DNA of 64,000 nt from an uncultured Bacteroidia bacterium (GCA_903904515.1 CAIVCR010000068.1:53814-117813); one strand, 5' to 3'. Numbered from the stretch's first letter, positions 25,439-36,409 are shown. Made by a program: numbers and translations. Notes: generated by a model from the sequence alone, not told the origin.

Positions 25439-28333
25439 CTAATTCCAATAAAGCAACTCCTTTTTCTGAGAAATATTGTTATCGGGAACAACAACTGCCA
25501 CCCAGGGCTCATCAGGTGCACTTATTTTACATTGCCATTTAAGGGTAATTGTATCTCCTGATTTAAGGACAGCTTTATGAGTCGGGGATTCCAAAACCAG
25601 GTTATTTGATTTTACAGTAAATGTATGAGTTCCATTTCCCCGGACTTTTGCGATAATGGTGACAATCCCATTCCCTGAAGAGAGTCTGGATACTTCAAAC
25701 TCAAAATTATTTTCTTTTCGCAGGTCGATGAAATAATTTTCTGCGGGAAGAAGGGTAGCTTTCTGTTCAAGACCATCACTACTTATCAGATACTCCCCTT
25801 CAGGCAATTGCACCTTAAAAAATCCATATTTATTTGTTTTATAATAAGTTATCCTCCCTGAAGTAACATTATGAAATTCCACAATTTTTTCAGCTTTTCC
25901 CGTCACAAGAGCAGGACCTTGCAGGTCGTGCATCAGCCAGATCCATTGCGTTACAGGATGTGTCCACACCTCCTTATAGGTCCAGGTACTCTGCACTGGC
26001 CAATAGGGAACATCATTATCTCCCCGGGTTTGAATTCCCACGGGAAGGGCACCGACAATGTCACCCGATGAAGGGGTGTATAGCGGTGTAAAATCGTATC
26101 CCTCTCCATACATGGTACTTTGCGAAAACGGATTCCGGCCAACTACCCATTCAAGCTGATGCTCGGCGAGCTTAGCAGATTCAGGATCATTCCGAAGTCG
26201 TGCTGCATTATTGAGGGCCTGCGCCTTGGGCAGAATTGTACCAAAATGGCCCCGGTAGTCCATCCATACGGGAAAAAGGCGCAAGTAATGCCCCTTCCCC
26301 AGGGGAATTCCATTCAAAACTTGTTTGCGAAACGACTCCTGCCTGCTTTCGGGAACCTGCAGATATTCCTGATCGGTATAGATTGAAGAAGGCAAGACCC
26401 CATAGGGTTCGGTATATTTTGCAATTGTCTTAAGGTACTCCGAATATAAGGTCACTGCTGAATACCATTTCATCCAATCGGGATGATCAGGGAAGGCCTC
26501 ACAGAGTTGAGTGAGAGCGACAATAGGTTCCTGCTCATGGCCGCGATGGACATAATGAAGAATGTGCTGTTTCGACGGACTTGTATAGAAGAAACCTGTA
26601 ATTGGGATATCCCAGTCGGGTTTTTTACGTTGCTGTGATTCAAGGATAATATTAGCCAATTCAGCAGCTTTAACCTTATACCTCTCCTCTCCTGTTGCAT
26701 GCCAAAGCTCCACAGACGCCAGAATAGCTGCCGATGCCAGTTCATGAATTACATTCCCCGAATCAAACGACCCACTAAAGGACTCCCGGGAAGATTGATC
26801 TTCATTAAAATCGGCCTTTTGAATCGCAAATTGCCAATCGGTCTGGGCCATTTTAAGGGAATATGCTGCCAATCGCGGATCTTTATCTTTAAGGATCCGC
26901 GATGCAATGGCTTCAGAAGCGGAGGCTACAAAATTGGCCTTTGGCGAGTTCTGTGCAACTGAGGTGATATCGTCGAAGTCACCAATAATTCCATTGGTTC
27001 TGCGACTGTTTATTGATCCCTCATTTCGGAATCCATCGCCGAAGCTGGTTTTCAGGATCCAGTCCAGACCCCATTTCCCCTCTTCGATAAGTTTGTCAGC
27101 CAATTTTTGGTGATCACCCCGGAGAAGTAATTTCTCAGCCAGACTAAACATCGCATAAACAGCATCACCCGTATTTCCAAGACCCTGGGTGAAATCACCC
27201 GCATCGTGCCAGCCACCGTTAATTACGATACTTTTGTCGCCATGAATACAGGTCCAGTCGCGGTGACATACCCCATGAACTCCGGGAATTGAGATTCCAC
27301 ACCGTTCTGAATAATAGAAGTTCAGCGCTTTCCATATGGTTTCCTCCCACACATCGGAATTGATCCTAAACGGCTGGGTGAATGCCTCTCCCGCTTTCAG
27401 GATAAACGAACCATTTTCCTGAACCTCAGAAAAATCAAGGAGCTGAAAGGTGCCCAATGGCGATATTATGTTTTGAACAGGTTTAGTAAGGATGACTTCG
27501 CCTGTTTTCTGATCCACAAGGCTGAAATCCTCTGCTTTAAGGTTATTGGCAATTGCGCTTTTCGAAGCGCCTGTCTGGTATCCGGTATGACTAAATGAGA
27601 TTCTTCCGGGCCAGACTCCCCATCCTTCCGTATAATCGGGATCGACTTTTTGCAATTCCAGGTCGTCAAAATAATAGGCGAGTGTATCTGTTGCCTCGGG
27701 CTCGCTGCTCACCATCCATGAGGAGATTTCAAGTTTGGAGATTTTATCACGTGCCACATTCCCGATTTCCCATACCACATGATTCCACGCTCTGTTTTTT
27801 AACAGTACGGTCGTCTCCCCTTCCTGGGCAAACAAGGCGGGTAATTTTTCAACTCCCTCATTAAATAGACGCATTTCAAGCCAGTCCTGGTAATAACCCG
27901 GGCAATCGGGATAAATCCATACCGATATGCGGTTGAATTTGGTCAGGTCTTCTTTTTCGAAATTACGGATTACTCCGGCTCTTCCCCAGCCGCGGCCGCT
28001 TTTGGGTCCGGGACCCTCCATTTTAGTGGGCAATTTCATCAAAAGAGAGCTCTTCCCGCTATGAGATTGATCGTGAGAGTAGCTCATTAGGGTAACCATA
28101 CTTTTTGATTCCTCGATTTTTGCCGTAACTCGCGCATCAACAACGGAGATCGCACCGATGGTAAATGGAGTCCAGGGACCAGGTTTTTCCATGTCGTCCA
28201 AGACCTTGATTCCCAAGACCTCTTTATTGAGCCAACGGAAAGAGGCTGAATTCTTAATTTCAAACCCCATGGGCTCCTGACTTTTAGCCAGTAGGCAAAT
28301 CATCAAAAACGCAATAATTGTTACACTTTTCAT
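25439..28333 (-). CDS. secreted GH9 glycoside hydrolase with N-terminal Ig-like domain
   Basis: INGGWHDAGDFTQGLGNTGDAVYAMFSLAEKL; C-terminal EWVVGRNPFSQSTMYGEGYDF as in GH9. Confidence 0.9.
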   Translation of the reverse strand: MKSVTIIAFLMICLLAKSQEPMGFEIKNSASFRWLNKEVLGIKVLDDMEKPGPWTPFTIGAISVVDARVTAKIEESKSMVTLMSYSHDQSHSGKSSLLMKLPTKMEGPGPKSGRGWGRAGVIRNFEKEDLTKFNRISVWIYPDCPGYYQDWLEMRLFNEGVEKLPALFAQEGETTVLLKNRAWNHVVWEIGNVARDKISKLEISSWMVSSEPEATDTLAYYFDDLELQKVDPDYTEGWGVWPGRISFSHTGYQTGASKSAIANNLKAEDFSLVDQKTGEVILTKPVQNIISPLGTFQLLDFSEVQENGSFILKAGEAFTQPFRINSDVWEETIWKALNFYYSERCGISIPGVHGVCHRDWTCIHGDKSIVINGGWHDAGDFTQGLGNTGDAVYAMFSLAEKLLLRGDHQKLADKLIEEGKWGLDWILKTSFGDGFRNEGSINSRRTNGIIGDFDDITSVAQNSPKANFVASASEAIASRILKDKDPRLAAYSLKMAQTDWQFAIQKADFNEDQSSRESFSGSFDSGNVIHELASAAILASVELWHATGEERYKVKAAELANIILESQQRKKPDWDIPITGFFYTSPSKQHILHYVHRGHEQEPIVALTQLCEAFPDHPDWMKWYSAVTLYSEYLKTIAKYTEPYGVLPSSIYTDQEYLQVPESRQESFRKQVLNGIPLGKGHYLRLFPVWMDYRGHFGTILPKAQALNNAARLRNDPESAKLAEHQLEWVVGRNPFSQSTMYGEGYDFTPLYTPSSGDIVGALPVGIQTRGDNDVPYWPVQSTWTYKEVWTHPVTQWIWLMHDLQGPALVTGKAEKIVEFHNVTSGRITYYKTNKYGFFKVQLPEGEYLISSDGLEQKATLLPAENYFIDLRKENNFEFEVSRLSSGNGIVTIIAKVRGNGTHTFTVKSNNLVLESPTHKAVLKSGDTITLKWQCKISAPDEPWVAVVVPDNNISQKKELLYWN

Positions 28334-28528
28334 AGTATGAATGGTGATAATATCTTTTATAATTGGGCAGACACGAAATGTGTTATCACAGGTAAAAATA
28401 TGAAATTAAACCCAAGGAGCGGTTGCAGAAAATTTAAAATTATCCACAAAACTGAATATTGGATTAACAGAACAGTGGCGCCATTCAATCATAACTACAC
28501 TGGTGGCGGTTCGATAAAATTCAAATTG

Positions 28529-28536
28529 TATCTTTG
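28529..28536 (+). promoter_or_regulatory. Bacteroidetes -7 box TAnnTTTG upstream of 28541
   Basis: TATCTTTG, 4 bp before the ATG. Confidence 0.5.
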
Positions 28537-28540
28537 ACAA

Positions 28541-29599
28541 ATGATGATCGACTATTTAATTATCGGCCAGGGACTGGCAGGGAGTCTGCTTGCGTGGGAG
28601 CTCATGCAACGGGGGTGCAGGGTCGTTATTGTCGATAACGGGGGAGAGAATGCTTCGCAGATTGCCGCGGGGCTGATAAATCCGGTAACCGGGATGCGTT
28701 TTGTAAAATCTGCTGAGACTGACATCCTATTACCGGCTGCAAAAAACTATTATTCAAGCCTGTCCGGTTTTTTCCACCAGCAGTTTTTCATTGAAAAGCC
28801 GATGGTTCGGATTTTCAAAAGTGAGATGGAAAAGGATGCCGCTTCTAAACGGCTAAACAATCCTGAATATCTAAACTATATCGGGAAAATCCAGATGGAA
28901 ACCTTCCTTAATAGGAATCTTGCATCACCTTTTGGGTATCTCGAACAGAAACAAACCGGCTATTTGTTAACCGCTCCACTGCTGGAGTGTATGAAAGAGT
29001 ATTTTATCTCAAGGAACTCTTACCGTCTGAATAATTTTGATTATTCAGAAATTGAGCTTGATCCAATAGTGAATTGGAAGGACCTACACCCGAAGGCGGT
29101 AATTTTCTGCGAAGGGTATCTTGCCACACGGAATCCATGGTTTTCATGGCTCCCTTTTCAACCGGTTAAGGGTGAGATTATAACCCTGCAACACCAGGTC
29201 GAACTGCCCGATAAGATTATTAATCACGGAAACTGGCTCATCCCAATCGATGAAAATCAAATCAGGATTGGGGCCACATTCGACCGGGAAAATCTTAACA
29301 CACAGATTACAGAAGTTGGGAAAAGTGAGTTAATGCTTGCACTCAGTATTCTTACAGACGCCTTGTCGAATTCAACGCTAATCAATCATCAGGCCAATGT
29401 CCGGCCATGCACAAAAGACAGACAACCATTTATCGGGCGCCATCCGGAACATACCCAGCTGGCAATATTCAATGGTTTTGGCGCTAAAGGGAGTCTGCAA
29501 ATCCCCTGGTATAGCCAGCGGTTTGCGGATCATTTATTAAGTGGTACACTTCTGCCTCCTTCATGCAATATCAGACGTCATTCAAAAAAAATATTTTAA
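28541..29599 (+). CDS. FAD-dependent oxidoreductase (DAO family)
   Basis: DYLIIGQGLAGSLLAWELMQRGCRVVIVDNG; GINPVTG-like region; C-terminal FNGFGAKGSLQIPW. Confidence 0.9.
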   Translation: MMIDYLIIGQGLAGSLLAWELMQRGCRVVIVDNGGENASQIAAGLINPVTGMRFVKSAETDILLPAAKNYYSSLSGFFHQQFFIEKPMVRIFKSEMEKDAASKRLNNPEYLNYIGKIQMETFLNRNLASPFGYLEQKQTGYLLTAPLLECMKEYFISRNSYRLNNFDYSEIELDPIVNWKDLHPKAVIFCEGYLATRNPWFSWLPFQPVKGEIITLQHQVELPDKIINHGNWLIPIDENQIRIGATFDRENLNTQITEVGKSELMLALSILTDALSNSTLINHQANVRPCTKDRQPFIGRHPEHTQLAIFNGFGAKGSLQIPWYSQRFADHLLSGTLLPPSCNIRRHSKKIF

Positions 29600-29623
29600 A
29601 ATACTGTCAAACCGATAAACCGG

Positions 29624-30112
29624 TTAATAGGGACTGCCGCCATTACCACCGCTACCAGGACTCTGCTGAACCAATTGACCTCTTATCTCTCCATCCGGAT
29701 AAGCAGTACTATGTAAGTTTATATAATATTGGTTGGATAAAAGACTAGCCCGCTGCGTGACATCCAATACGGGTGAAGTAAAACTAATTGGTGAAGTTAT
29801 GGTCCCCGAAACAAGCAGGAAGACAACCACTCCGCCAACGCCTGGCGCGCCCTCATGAATGTGGGCTCCGGTTGGGGTCATGCCCTGAAAGGTTACTGTT
29901 CCACTTAAAATATAGGTCGCAGGATTATATGTGAAAGTGGCAGATCCTGTCGCTTTTGATCCATTGGCCGGAGTTGCGCTTGACCCGCTTAACGTGGACT
30001 GAAAGCCGATGTTCGAAACTCCTGCAGCCGGCGACATACTACTTTTACTGCAGGAATAAAGTCCGAAAACAATGATTGCCAGAATGGCAGAAGAAACTAA
30101 TTTTGATTGCAT
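29624..30112 (-). CDS. CHRD domain lipoprotein
   Basis: Lipobox-like GLYSCS; TPTGAHIHEGAPGVGGVVVF...YYINLHSTAYPDGEIRGQL. Confidence 0.93.
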   Translation of the reverse strand: MQSKLVSSAILAIIVFGLYSCSKSSMSPAAGVSNIGFQSTLSGSSATPANGSKATGSATFTYNPATYILSGTVTFQGMTPTGAHIHEGAPGVGGVVVFLLVSGTITSPISFTSPVLDVTQRASLLSNQYYINLHSTAYPDGEIRGQLVQQSPGSGGNGGSPY

Positions 30113-30264
30113 TTTAATATCACGTGTTTATTATTTGACATGCATCGCCAAAATACTTATTTAGATCTATTACAAATAACAAAGAGTATTTGTTGCAATC
30201 AGAAAGCGGAATAATTAAATTAGGTGCTAAATAACCTGCAATACAGGGTTGACTTCATCTATCT

Positions 30265-30975
30265 CTAATTTATTTCCCGAAACTGAATATTCTGGATCTT
30301 GTACGATCTCCAATCTTTATAGTCAAAATGCCACCATTCGAATTCATATACAGAGAAACCATTGGCTTCCATTTTGCTGCGTAACAAATCTCTCATCCTG
30401 CGTTGTTCTTCGGTACCACCTTTGTATTCCGGATAGGAACGCTCACTCATTTCGTCATATTCACCGGGCATCTCCACCTCTTTTCCTGAAATAATCTCAT
30501 ATAAACTCAAATCAACGGCGCACCCCCTGTTATGTCTTGAACCTTTGGATGGATCGGCAACGAATTTCTTATTTTCCACTGAGGTCAGATCCCAGAATAT
30601 TTTAGTGACACTCCATGGGCGGTACCCATCAAAAATAAGGAGCCGATAACCTAAAAGTTTGAATTCCTGGTTAACCTTTACCACGGCTTCGGCAGCCGGA
30701 CGTTGAAGAAATGCTCGTGCTTCAGAGTAGACCGCTTTACCAAGAAAATTATTGGTTTTAGCGTAACGGATATCCAGGTTGAGCGATGGGTCGAGTTTGA
30801 CCAGTTCAACTAAATCAGAATTTCGAAAATTACCTTTTTCAGTGGGAGGAGTTGGCTCACAACTACAAAAGAAGAGTAGGCTGAAAATCCACAGGGACAG
30901 GACAAATCTGGGTATTAAATTGGAATATTGCATCGGAAATGTTTGTTTAGTTTTTAAGAAACAAATCAAATCCAT
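30265..30975 (-). CDS. D-alanyl-D-alanine dipeptidase (VanX/M15D family)
   Basis: LDIRYAKTNNFLGKAVY...GYRLLIFDGYRPWSV...GSRHNRGCAVDLSLY...FSVYEFEWWHFDY. Confidence 0.95.
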   Translation of the reverse strand: MDLICFLKTKQTFPMQYSNLIPRFVLSLWIFSLLFFCSCEPTPPTEKGNFRNSDLVELVKLDPSLNLDIRYAKTNNFLGKAVYSEARAFLQRPAAEAVVKVNQEFKLLGYRLLIFDGYRPWSVTKIFWDLTSVENKKFVADPSKGSRHNRGCAVDLSLYEIISGKEVEMPGEYDEMSERSYPEYKGGTEEQRRMRDLLRSKMEANGFSVYEFEWWHFDYKDWRSYKIQNIQFREIN

Positions 30976-30999
30976 CTTTGGTTCCGGATTATGTGCTCT

Positions 31000-32367
31000 C
31001 TATTTTCCGATTAACCTTTTAATCCATGCTAATTTACGATTTGAATATGGTGGATATTTAAGATTGGGTTCAAGCCAGAATGGTTTATTCAGGATACTTT
31101 TAAAGTGGGAAAAAGTCTTAAATCCGGCTTCGCCATGATAATTGCCAATGCCACTACTCCCAACCCCTCCAAAGGGGAGATTACTGTTCGTAAAATGCAT
31201 CAAGGCATCATTTACTGCTCCTCCTCCAAAAGATATCTCATTTAATAATTTATTCCGGATGGTTTTGTCATTGGCAAAAATATAACAAGCCAAAGGTTTT
31301 GAACCTGATTTTATCTTTCCGATAGCATCGTTCAGATCAGAATAGGAGATAACTGGCAGGATCGGGCCAAATATTTCGCTTTCCATAACCTGGTCATCAA
31401 AGGATACTCCGGTTAACAGAGTTGGAGCGATATACCGATTCTGAAGATCAGTTTCACCTCCATGATAGATTCTATTTGCATCAATAAGGCACCTCAAACG
31501 GTTGAAATTTGATTCGTTGATGATCTGAACGTAATTACCGTTTTCAAATGAATAGTTATTTTTAATAATCTGAGACTTAAGAAGCAAAAGCAATTCTTCC
31601 CGAACAGATTCAGCAACCAGCACATAATCAGGGGCAATGCAGGTCTGACCCGAATTAAGAAATTTTGCCCAGACTATCCGTTTGGCAACCTCTTTCAGGT
31701 TACTATTGCTTGTAACGATTGCCGGACTTTTCCCGCTCAACTCCAACGTAACGGGGGTAAGGTTTTTTGCGGCTGCCCGATAGACTATCTTTCCAACTCT
31801 GCTACTGCCAGTAAAGAAGATTTTATCGAATTTCTGATCCAGAAGTGCGGTGGTTTCCAATATCCCTCCCTCAACGACAACCATCAGTTCAGGGGGAAAG
31901 CTGGCATTGATTAACCGCGCCAGAACAGCGCTTGTGGCCGGGGAAACCTCACTTGGCTTTAGAACGACCGTATTTCCGGATGCAATTGCGGCTACCAGAG
32001 GAGAGAGTGTTAACTGGTACGGATAGTTCCAGGCTCCGATTACCAGACAGACACCCAGCGGTTCAGAAATAATATAGCTTCGCCCGGGAAGGTTTACAAG
32101 ATTGGTTCTGACCTTTTTTCGTCTGGACCATTTTGGCAGTTTTTTGATCGACTCCTCAATATCCTGGTAGATAATATTCAACTCTGTTGAATAAGTATCG
32201 AATTCTGATTTTTTAAAATCGGCATAGATAGCCTCATAGAGAACTGATTCACTACTTTTAAGAAGAGCCTTGAGTTTTCTTAACTGTTCAATTCTAAAAC
32301 CTATATCTTTTGTTTGGTTAGAATTGAAAAAGTCATTCTGTTTTCTTATGATTTCTGAATAGCTCAT
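31000..32367 (-). CDS. aldehyde dehydrogenase (ALDH3-like)
   Basis: ISEPLGVCLVIGAWNYPYQLTLSPLVAAIASGNTVVLKPSE; VTLELSGKSPAIV; FLNSGQTCIAPDY. Confidence 0.96.
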   Translation of the reverse strand: MSYSEIIRKQNDFFNSNQTKDIGFRIEQLRKLKALLKSSESVLYEAIYADFKKSEFDTYSTELNIIYQDIEESIKKLPKWSRRKKVRTNLVNLPGRSYIISEPLGVCLVIGAWNYPYQLTLSPLVAAIASGNTVVLKPSEVSPATSAVLARLINASFPPELMVVVEGGILETTALLDQKFDKIFFTGSSRVGKIVYRAAAKNLTPVTLELSGKSPAIVTSNSNLKEVAKRIVWAKFLNSGQTCIAPDYVLVAESVREELLLLLKSQIIKNNYSFENGNYVQIINESNFNRLRCLIDANRIYHGGETDLQNRYIAPTLLTGVSFDDQVMESEIFGPILPVISYSDLNDAIGKIKSGSKPLACYIFANDKTIRNKLLNEISFGGGAVNDALMHFTNSNLPFGGVGSSGIGNYHGEAGFKTFSHFKSILNKPFWLEPNLKYPPYSNRKLAWIKRLIGK

Positions 32368-32438
32368 TTTGACGGCTCTTTGAGATTCTTAGTAATGGCG
32401 GGAGAATGTGACTTTAAGCAATAATTGACTGGCAGTAA

Positions 32439-32549
32439 GCTTCTGGCGACTTGCAAAAATCATCCGGAATGAGACTTATTTTTCAACACCGAATTTAGAA
32501 AAATATTCAATTGTCTGATGATCCGCGCAAGCCGCCAAAAGCCAGAAGC
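32439..32549. repeat. Imperfect inverted repeat (GCTTCTGGC...GCCAGAAGC)
   Basis: gcttctggcgacttgc (32439-32454) versus gcaagccgccaaaagccagaagc (32527-32549). Confidence 0.6.
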
Positions 32550-32604
32550 GGCATACGAATCCTTAAAATTAACCTAAGTTTCGTTAGTGGAAATTACATG
32601 AAGA

Positions 32605-33267
32605 TCATCTATTCTTCTTTGCCATCGCTGAATATTTCCTGAGATAAAACTGGTGCATCAGGTGAGCCTCAAAAACATTGATTCCCTTGGCTCCGCCTAA
32701 AAATTCGGCTTCAATAAATGCTTTACATGCTTTCTCGAGTACCTGGCAAACAACAAACGCCTCTTCCATATCGCGACCCACACAGACCGCTCCATGATTA
32801 GCCATCAGGGCAGCCATTCTTCCACGTAATGCTTTAACAGTTTTGGTTACAATTCGCTTTGTCGAAGGGAGTGCATAGTCGGCGACCCTAACACTTGGAC
32901 CAATAATCTGAACCATATCATCCAGGATCGGGGGAACCTCCCTGCGTGCAGCCGCAACGGTAGAAGCATTCATCTGGTGGGTATGAATAACGGCATTAAT
33001 CTCCTTTCTGGTGCGGTATATCTCGCAGTGCAGACCATTCTCGGAGGAGGGTTTTATACTCCCCTCATATTTTGAAGTATGATAGTTGACCAAAACAATA
33101 TCATTTAAGGTCAGATCATCATACGTTCTTCCACTTGGTGTAATCAGCATATTGTTCTCATCGACCCTAATGCTCACATTTCCCCACGTCCGGGTCACGA
33201 GTCCTTCGGCGAGAAGTTGTTTCCCGGATTTAATGATCAGATTTTTTAAGCTGTTGAGAGTATCCAT
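32605..33267 (-). CDS. class II aldolase/adducin family protein
   Basis: TRTWGNVSIRVDENNMLITPSGRTYDDL; PSSENGLHCEIYRTRKEINAVIHTHQ; MANHGAVCVG. Confidence 0.95.
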   Translation of the reverse strand: MDTLNSLKNLIIKSGKQLLAEGLVTRTWGNVSIRVDENNMLITPSGRTYDDLTLNDIVLVNYHTSKYEGSIKPSSENGLHCEIYRTRKEINAVIHTHQMNASTVAAARREVPPILDDMVQIIGPSVRVADYALPSTKRIVTKTVKALRGRMAALMANHGAVCVGRDMEEAFVVCQVLEKACKAFIEAEFLGGAKGINVFEAHLMHQFYLRKYSAMAKKNR

Positions 33268-34835
33268 TTTATAAATTTAAAAAGTTTAATCGAAAGTGAA
33301 TGGTAAATCTTTGTCTGTTCGGTATTTGCATAAATGTAGGCATTTTTAAGGCTGGCATAGACATTTTTATACGATTTAAAAAGCTCATCATAGGCGATTG
33401 AAGCCAAAGGATCAGGCACATACACCTTCTTTACCTGGATTACCCCATTGATATCATTAAAACTTTCAAAGTATCCGCACCCTACAAAAACACAGGAGGC
33501 AGCACCCAGAGTGCCGGCATAGGTTGGCTGGGTGATCGTTTCAACTATTTTGCCGGTGATATTAGCGATCCCCTGCATCCATTTTTCGTTGATCGATCCC
33601 CCGCCGATTGCACGCAATTTTATTGGATTAAAGCCAAAATCACGTTTAACATTTTCTAAGATCCATCGCAGGTTGAAGCCAATCCCTTCGAGCAGTGCAT
33701 TAACAAAATGCCCTCTGGTATGCTCAGGTCCCAGATTGAAAATTGTTCCGCGAGTGGTTGTTGTGCTTACCGGACATCGCTCACCAAGGAGCCAGGGAGT
33801 AAAAAGAAGATTGTCAGAGCCCGCAGGTATTCCAAACGTTTCATGATTGATAAAATCGTAAATATTCTCAACTGCGGGGTCATTATTCTCAAATTTGTAG
33901 AATTTCTCAATCATCCATTCAAGGTTCGATCCTGCCGATTCGGTGATACCAACAAGCAGGTTCATTGCCGGATCAGCACTCTGCAGTATAAATGCACCGT
34001 TTTTATGATTCAGGTTTTTTGCGGTGGTGATTCCTACCCATGCAGAGGTCCCCAGATAAATATGCGCTTCACCTTCACTGGCAGAACCTGACCCAATTGC
34101 AGCACTTTGAGTGTCATCACACCCGCCAAAAACGCGGACTGATTCGGGTAAGCCAAGTTCCATGGCTGCCTCTGGGGTAAGGGTTCCGACAATATCTGTG
34201 GATCTGACCAAAGGGGGAAGCTTGGCGATATCAAATCCAATTAACCTAAAGAGGAGATACTCCCATTTCTTTTTCTTCAGATCAAAGACGTATGAACAGG
34301 CACCCGACCATTCGAAAACCATTTTACCGGTGGCACGGAATTTCAGATAACCATTAACATCAAGAACCTTGTCCATCCGGTTGTAGATTTCAGGTTCGTT
34401 CTGTTTTAACCAGCGAAGTTTCGGCAAAACATCTTTCCCCGAGATTTCAGTCCCTATGATTTTTCTGAATATTGCCTTTCCCCCAAGGAGATTCATAATC
34501 CAGCGGGCTTGTTCCTGAGCCCGGCCATCGACCCAGGTAATATTATTTTTCAGCGTATTGCCATTTCTATCAACGGGGATTATTCCCATGGCCTGAGTAG
34601 TAAACACAATTCCCAGGATTCCTTCAGGATCTATCACCGGGGATTCCAGAATTTTACGGGTGTTAATAACAGAGCCTTGCCAGTAATCCTCCGGATTCTG
34701 CTCGACCCATCCAGGTTGTGTATGAGTAATACCATAAGCAGAGGTGTTGCAGGCGATGATTTCACCACGTTCGTTAATAAGGGCTGTTTTTATACTACTA
34801 GTCCCAACATCATGGGCAATCACATATTTACTCAT
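33246..34835 (-). CDS. FGGY-family carbohydrate kinase
   Basis: YVIAHDVGTSSIKTALINERGEI; GGCDDTQSAAIGSGS; LRAIGGGSINEKWMQGIANITGK. Confidence 0.95.
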   Translation of the reverse strand: MSKYVIAHDVGTSSIKTALINERGEIIACNTSAYGITHTQPGWVEQNPEDYWQGSVINTRKILESPVIDPEGILGIVFTTQAMGIIPVDRNGNTLKNNITWVDGRAQEQARWIMNLLGGKAIFRKIIGTEISGKDVLPKLRWLKQNEPEIYNRMDKVLDVNGYLKFRATGKMVFEWSGACSYVFDLKKKKWEYLLFRLIGFDIAKLPPLVRSTDIVGTLTPEAAMELGLPESVRVFGGCDDTQSAAIGSGSASEGEAHIYLGTSAWVGITTAKNLNHKNGAFILQSADPAMNLLVGITESAGSNLEWMIEKFYKFENNDPAVENIYDFINHETFGIPAGSDNLLFTPWLLGERCPVSTTTTRGTIFNLGPEHTRGHFVNALLEGIGFNLRWILENVKRDFGFNPIKLRAIGGGSINEKWMQGIANITGKIVETITQPTYAGTLGAASCVFVGCGYFESFNDINGVIQVKKVYVPDPLASIAYDELFKSYKNVYASLKNAYIYANTEQTKIYHSLSIKLFKFIKWILSTA

Positions 34836-36310
34836 ACTCCTTCAATATTCCTGAATACATTTTCAAACCTGTTTATTGCGTCATCAATCACCTCGTCGGT
34901 GTCTGCCATACTGGTATACATCCTGCTTCCTGCAACGGTAACGAGTCCTTCTGCCATATAGGCTGCCCCTATCTCTTCCATCATGTGCTTACGGATTTTG
35001 ATCTCTTTCAGTGCTGCAGGAATGGTCCAGGGTTTGAAAAAATTTACTTTTACAAACATGGTTCCTGAGGTCTCCAGGTGGCAGATTGAGCCCTGGTTAT
35101 AAGCGACAAACGGGAGGTTATATTTTTCAATAAGTAGTTGAAGACCCTTGGTCAATCGGTCGCCGGCATGGCCAGCCTTTTCGCAGGCGCTTGTCCGTTC
35201 GATCTCCATTAATGTGTAATATCCTGCCGCTGAACTCAACGGGTTTGCAGCCATTGTACCGCCAACCATTGCCTTCTTCTTTGCCCCCTGAAGTCCGGCG
35301 GCAAGGTATTGCATCAGCTCTTTTCGTCCGCCAAGTCCGCCGGCTCCGGCGTAGCCTCCTGCCATAACTTTTCCGAATACAGTAAGGTCAGGAGTTACCT
35401 TGTAATATCCCTGCGCTCCGCTAAGTCCAATCCGGAAAGCAGATACAACTTCATCAAGGATTAAAAGAGCCCCGTATTTATCACACAGCTTGCGTACTTT
35501 CTGATTATAGTCATAGTCGACAGGTCGTGTCCCACTTTCGGGGCCCACAGGCTCGAGGATGACCGCTGCAGTCCCTCCCCGAAACCTGTTGAGTCTCAAT
35601 TTCCGTTCCAATGAAGAGATGCTGTTTGGCCATACCTCCTGGGTATGTCTGCGGCAGCTTCGGGGTATTCCATGAGCCTCAAAACCACCAGTCCCCGGAA
35701 TTCTCAGCGCATAAACCATCTGATCACTCCAGCCATGATAAGCGCCTCCAACTTTAATAATCTTCTTTTTTCCTGTAGCCAACCTTGCCACACGAATAGC
35801 GGCCATCACAGCCTCTGTTCCGCTTCCAAGCATCCGGAACAAATCGACTGAAGGAAAGTGGTTGCAGATAAACTCTGCAATCTTCAATTCATATTCGTGG
35901 AACAGGCCAGTCGAAGGGCCACAATTATCAATCAGCGCTTTGACCTTTTCTTTTACATAAGGATAATTACTCCCTAAAACGGTCGGGCCACCCGCCTGTA
36001 TAAAATCGATATACCTGTTCCCATCCTTATCGTGCAGATATGCCCCCTCTGCTCTCGTAAAAACCAGTGGAAAAGGGTAGTTAAAAGCGAGGTTATGCTG
36101 CACGCCACCGGGAATAAACTGCATGGCCCGTTCAATAATCGGTTTTGACTGAACACATTTTTCATCAAAATAGTCCAGGTAAGCTGACATAGCAGAACGG
36201 TTTACCGGCCGAATAGGCTGAGCCAATAAACGCTCCAGTTTACGGGTAATCTCCTTTACATCAAGATATTCGCTGATCGCAAATCCGGTTTGATTTTTAT
36301 CCATTTTCAA
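34832..36310 (-). CDS. class-III aminotransferase (glutamate-1-semialdehyde aminomutase-like)
   Basis: DFIQAGGPTVLGSNYPYV; MLGSGTEAVMAAIRVAR; LLILDEVVSAFR; FGKVMAGGYAGAG. ATGA overlap with the kinase gene. Confidence 0.93.
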   Translation of the reverse strand: MKMDKNQTGFAISEYLDVKEITRKLERLLAQPIRPVNRSAMSAYLDYFDEKCVQSKPIIERAMQFIPGGVQHNLAFNYPFPLVFTRAEGAYLHDKDGNRYIDFIQAGGPTVLGSNYPYVKEKVKALIDNCGPSTGLFHEYELKIAEFICNHFPSVDLFRMLGSGTEAVMAAIRVARLATGKKKIIKVGGAYHGWSDQMVYALRIPGTGGFEAHGIPRSCRRHTQEVWPNSISSLERKLRLNRFRGGTAAVILEPVGPESGTRPVDYDYNQKVRKLCDKYGALLILDEVVSAFRIGLSGAQGYYKVTPDLTVFGKVMAGGYAGAGGLGGRKELMQYLAAGLQGAKKKAMVGGTMAANPLSSAAGYYTLMEIERTSACEKAGHAGDRLTKGLQLLIEKYNLPFVAYNQGSICHLETSGTMFVKVNFFKPWTIPAALKEIKIRKHMMEEIGAAYMAEGLVTVAGSRMYTSMADTDEVIDDAINRFENVFRNIEGV

Positions 36311-36409
36311 CTCTGCTTTAATATTTTATCAATTTCTACCTTAAAGGATTATTTTTACTGATTCGTATGTGAAAATAAATGCAGTCACAAATTTCAAAAC
36401 GCTTAAAAA

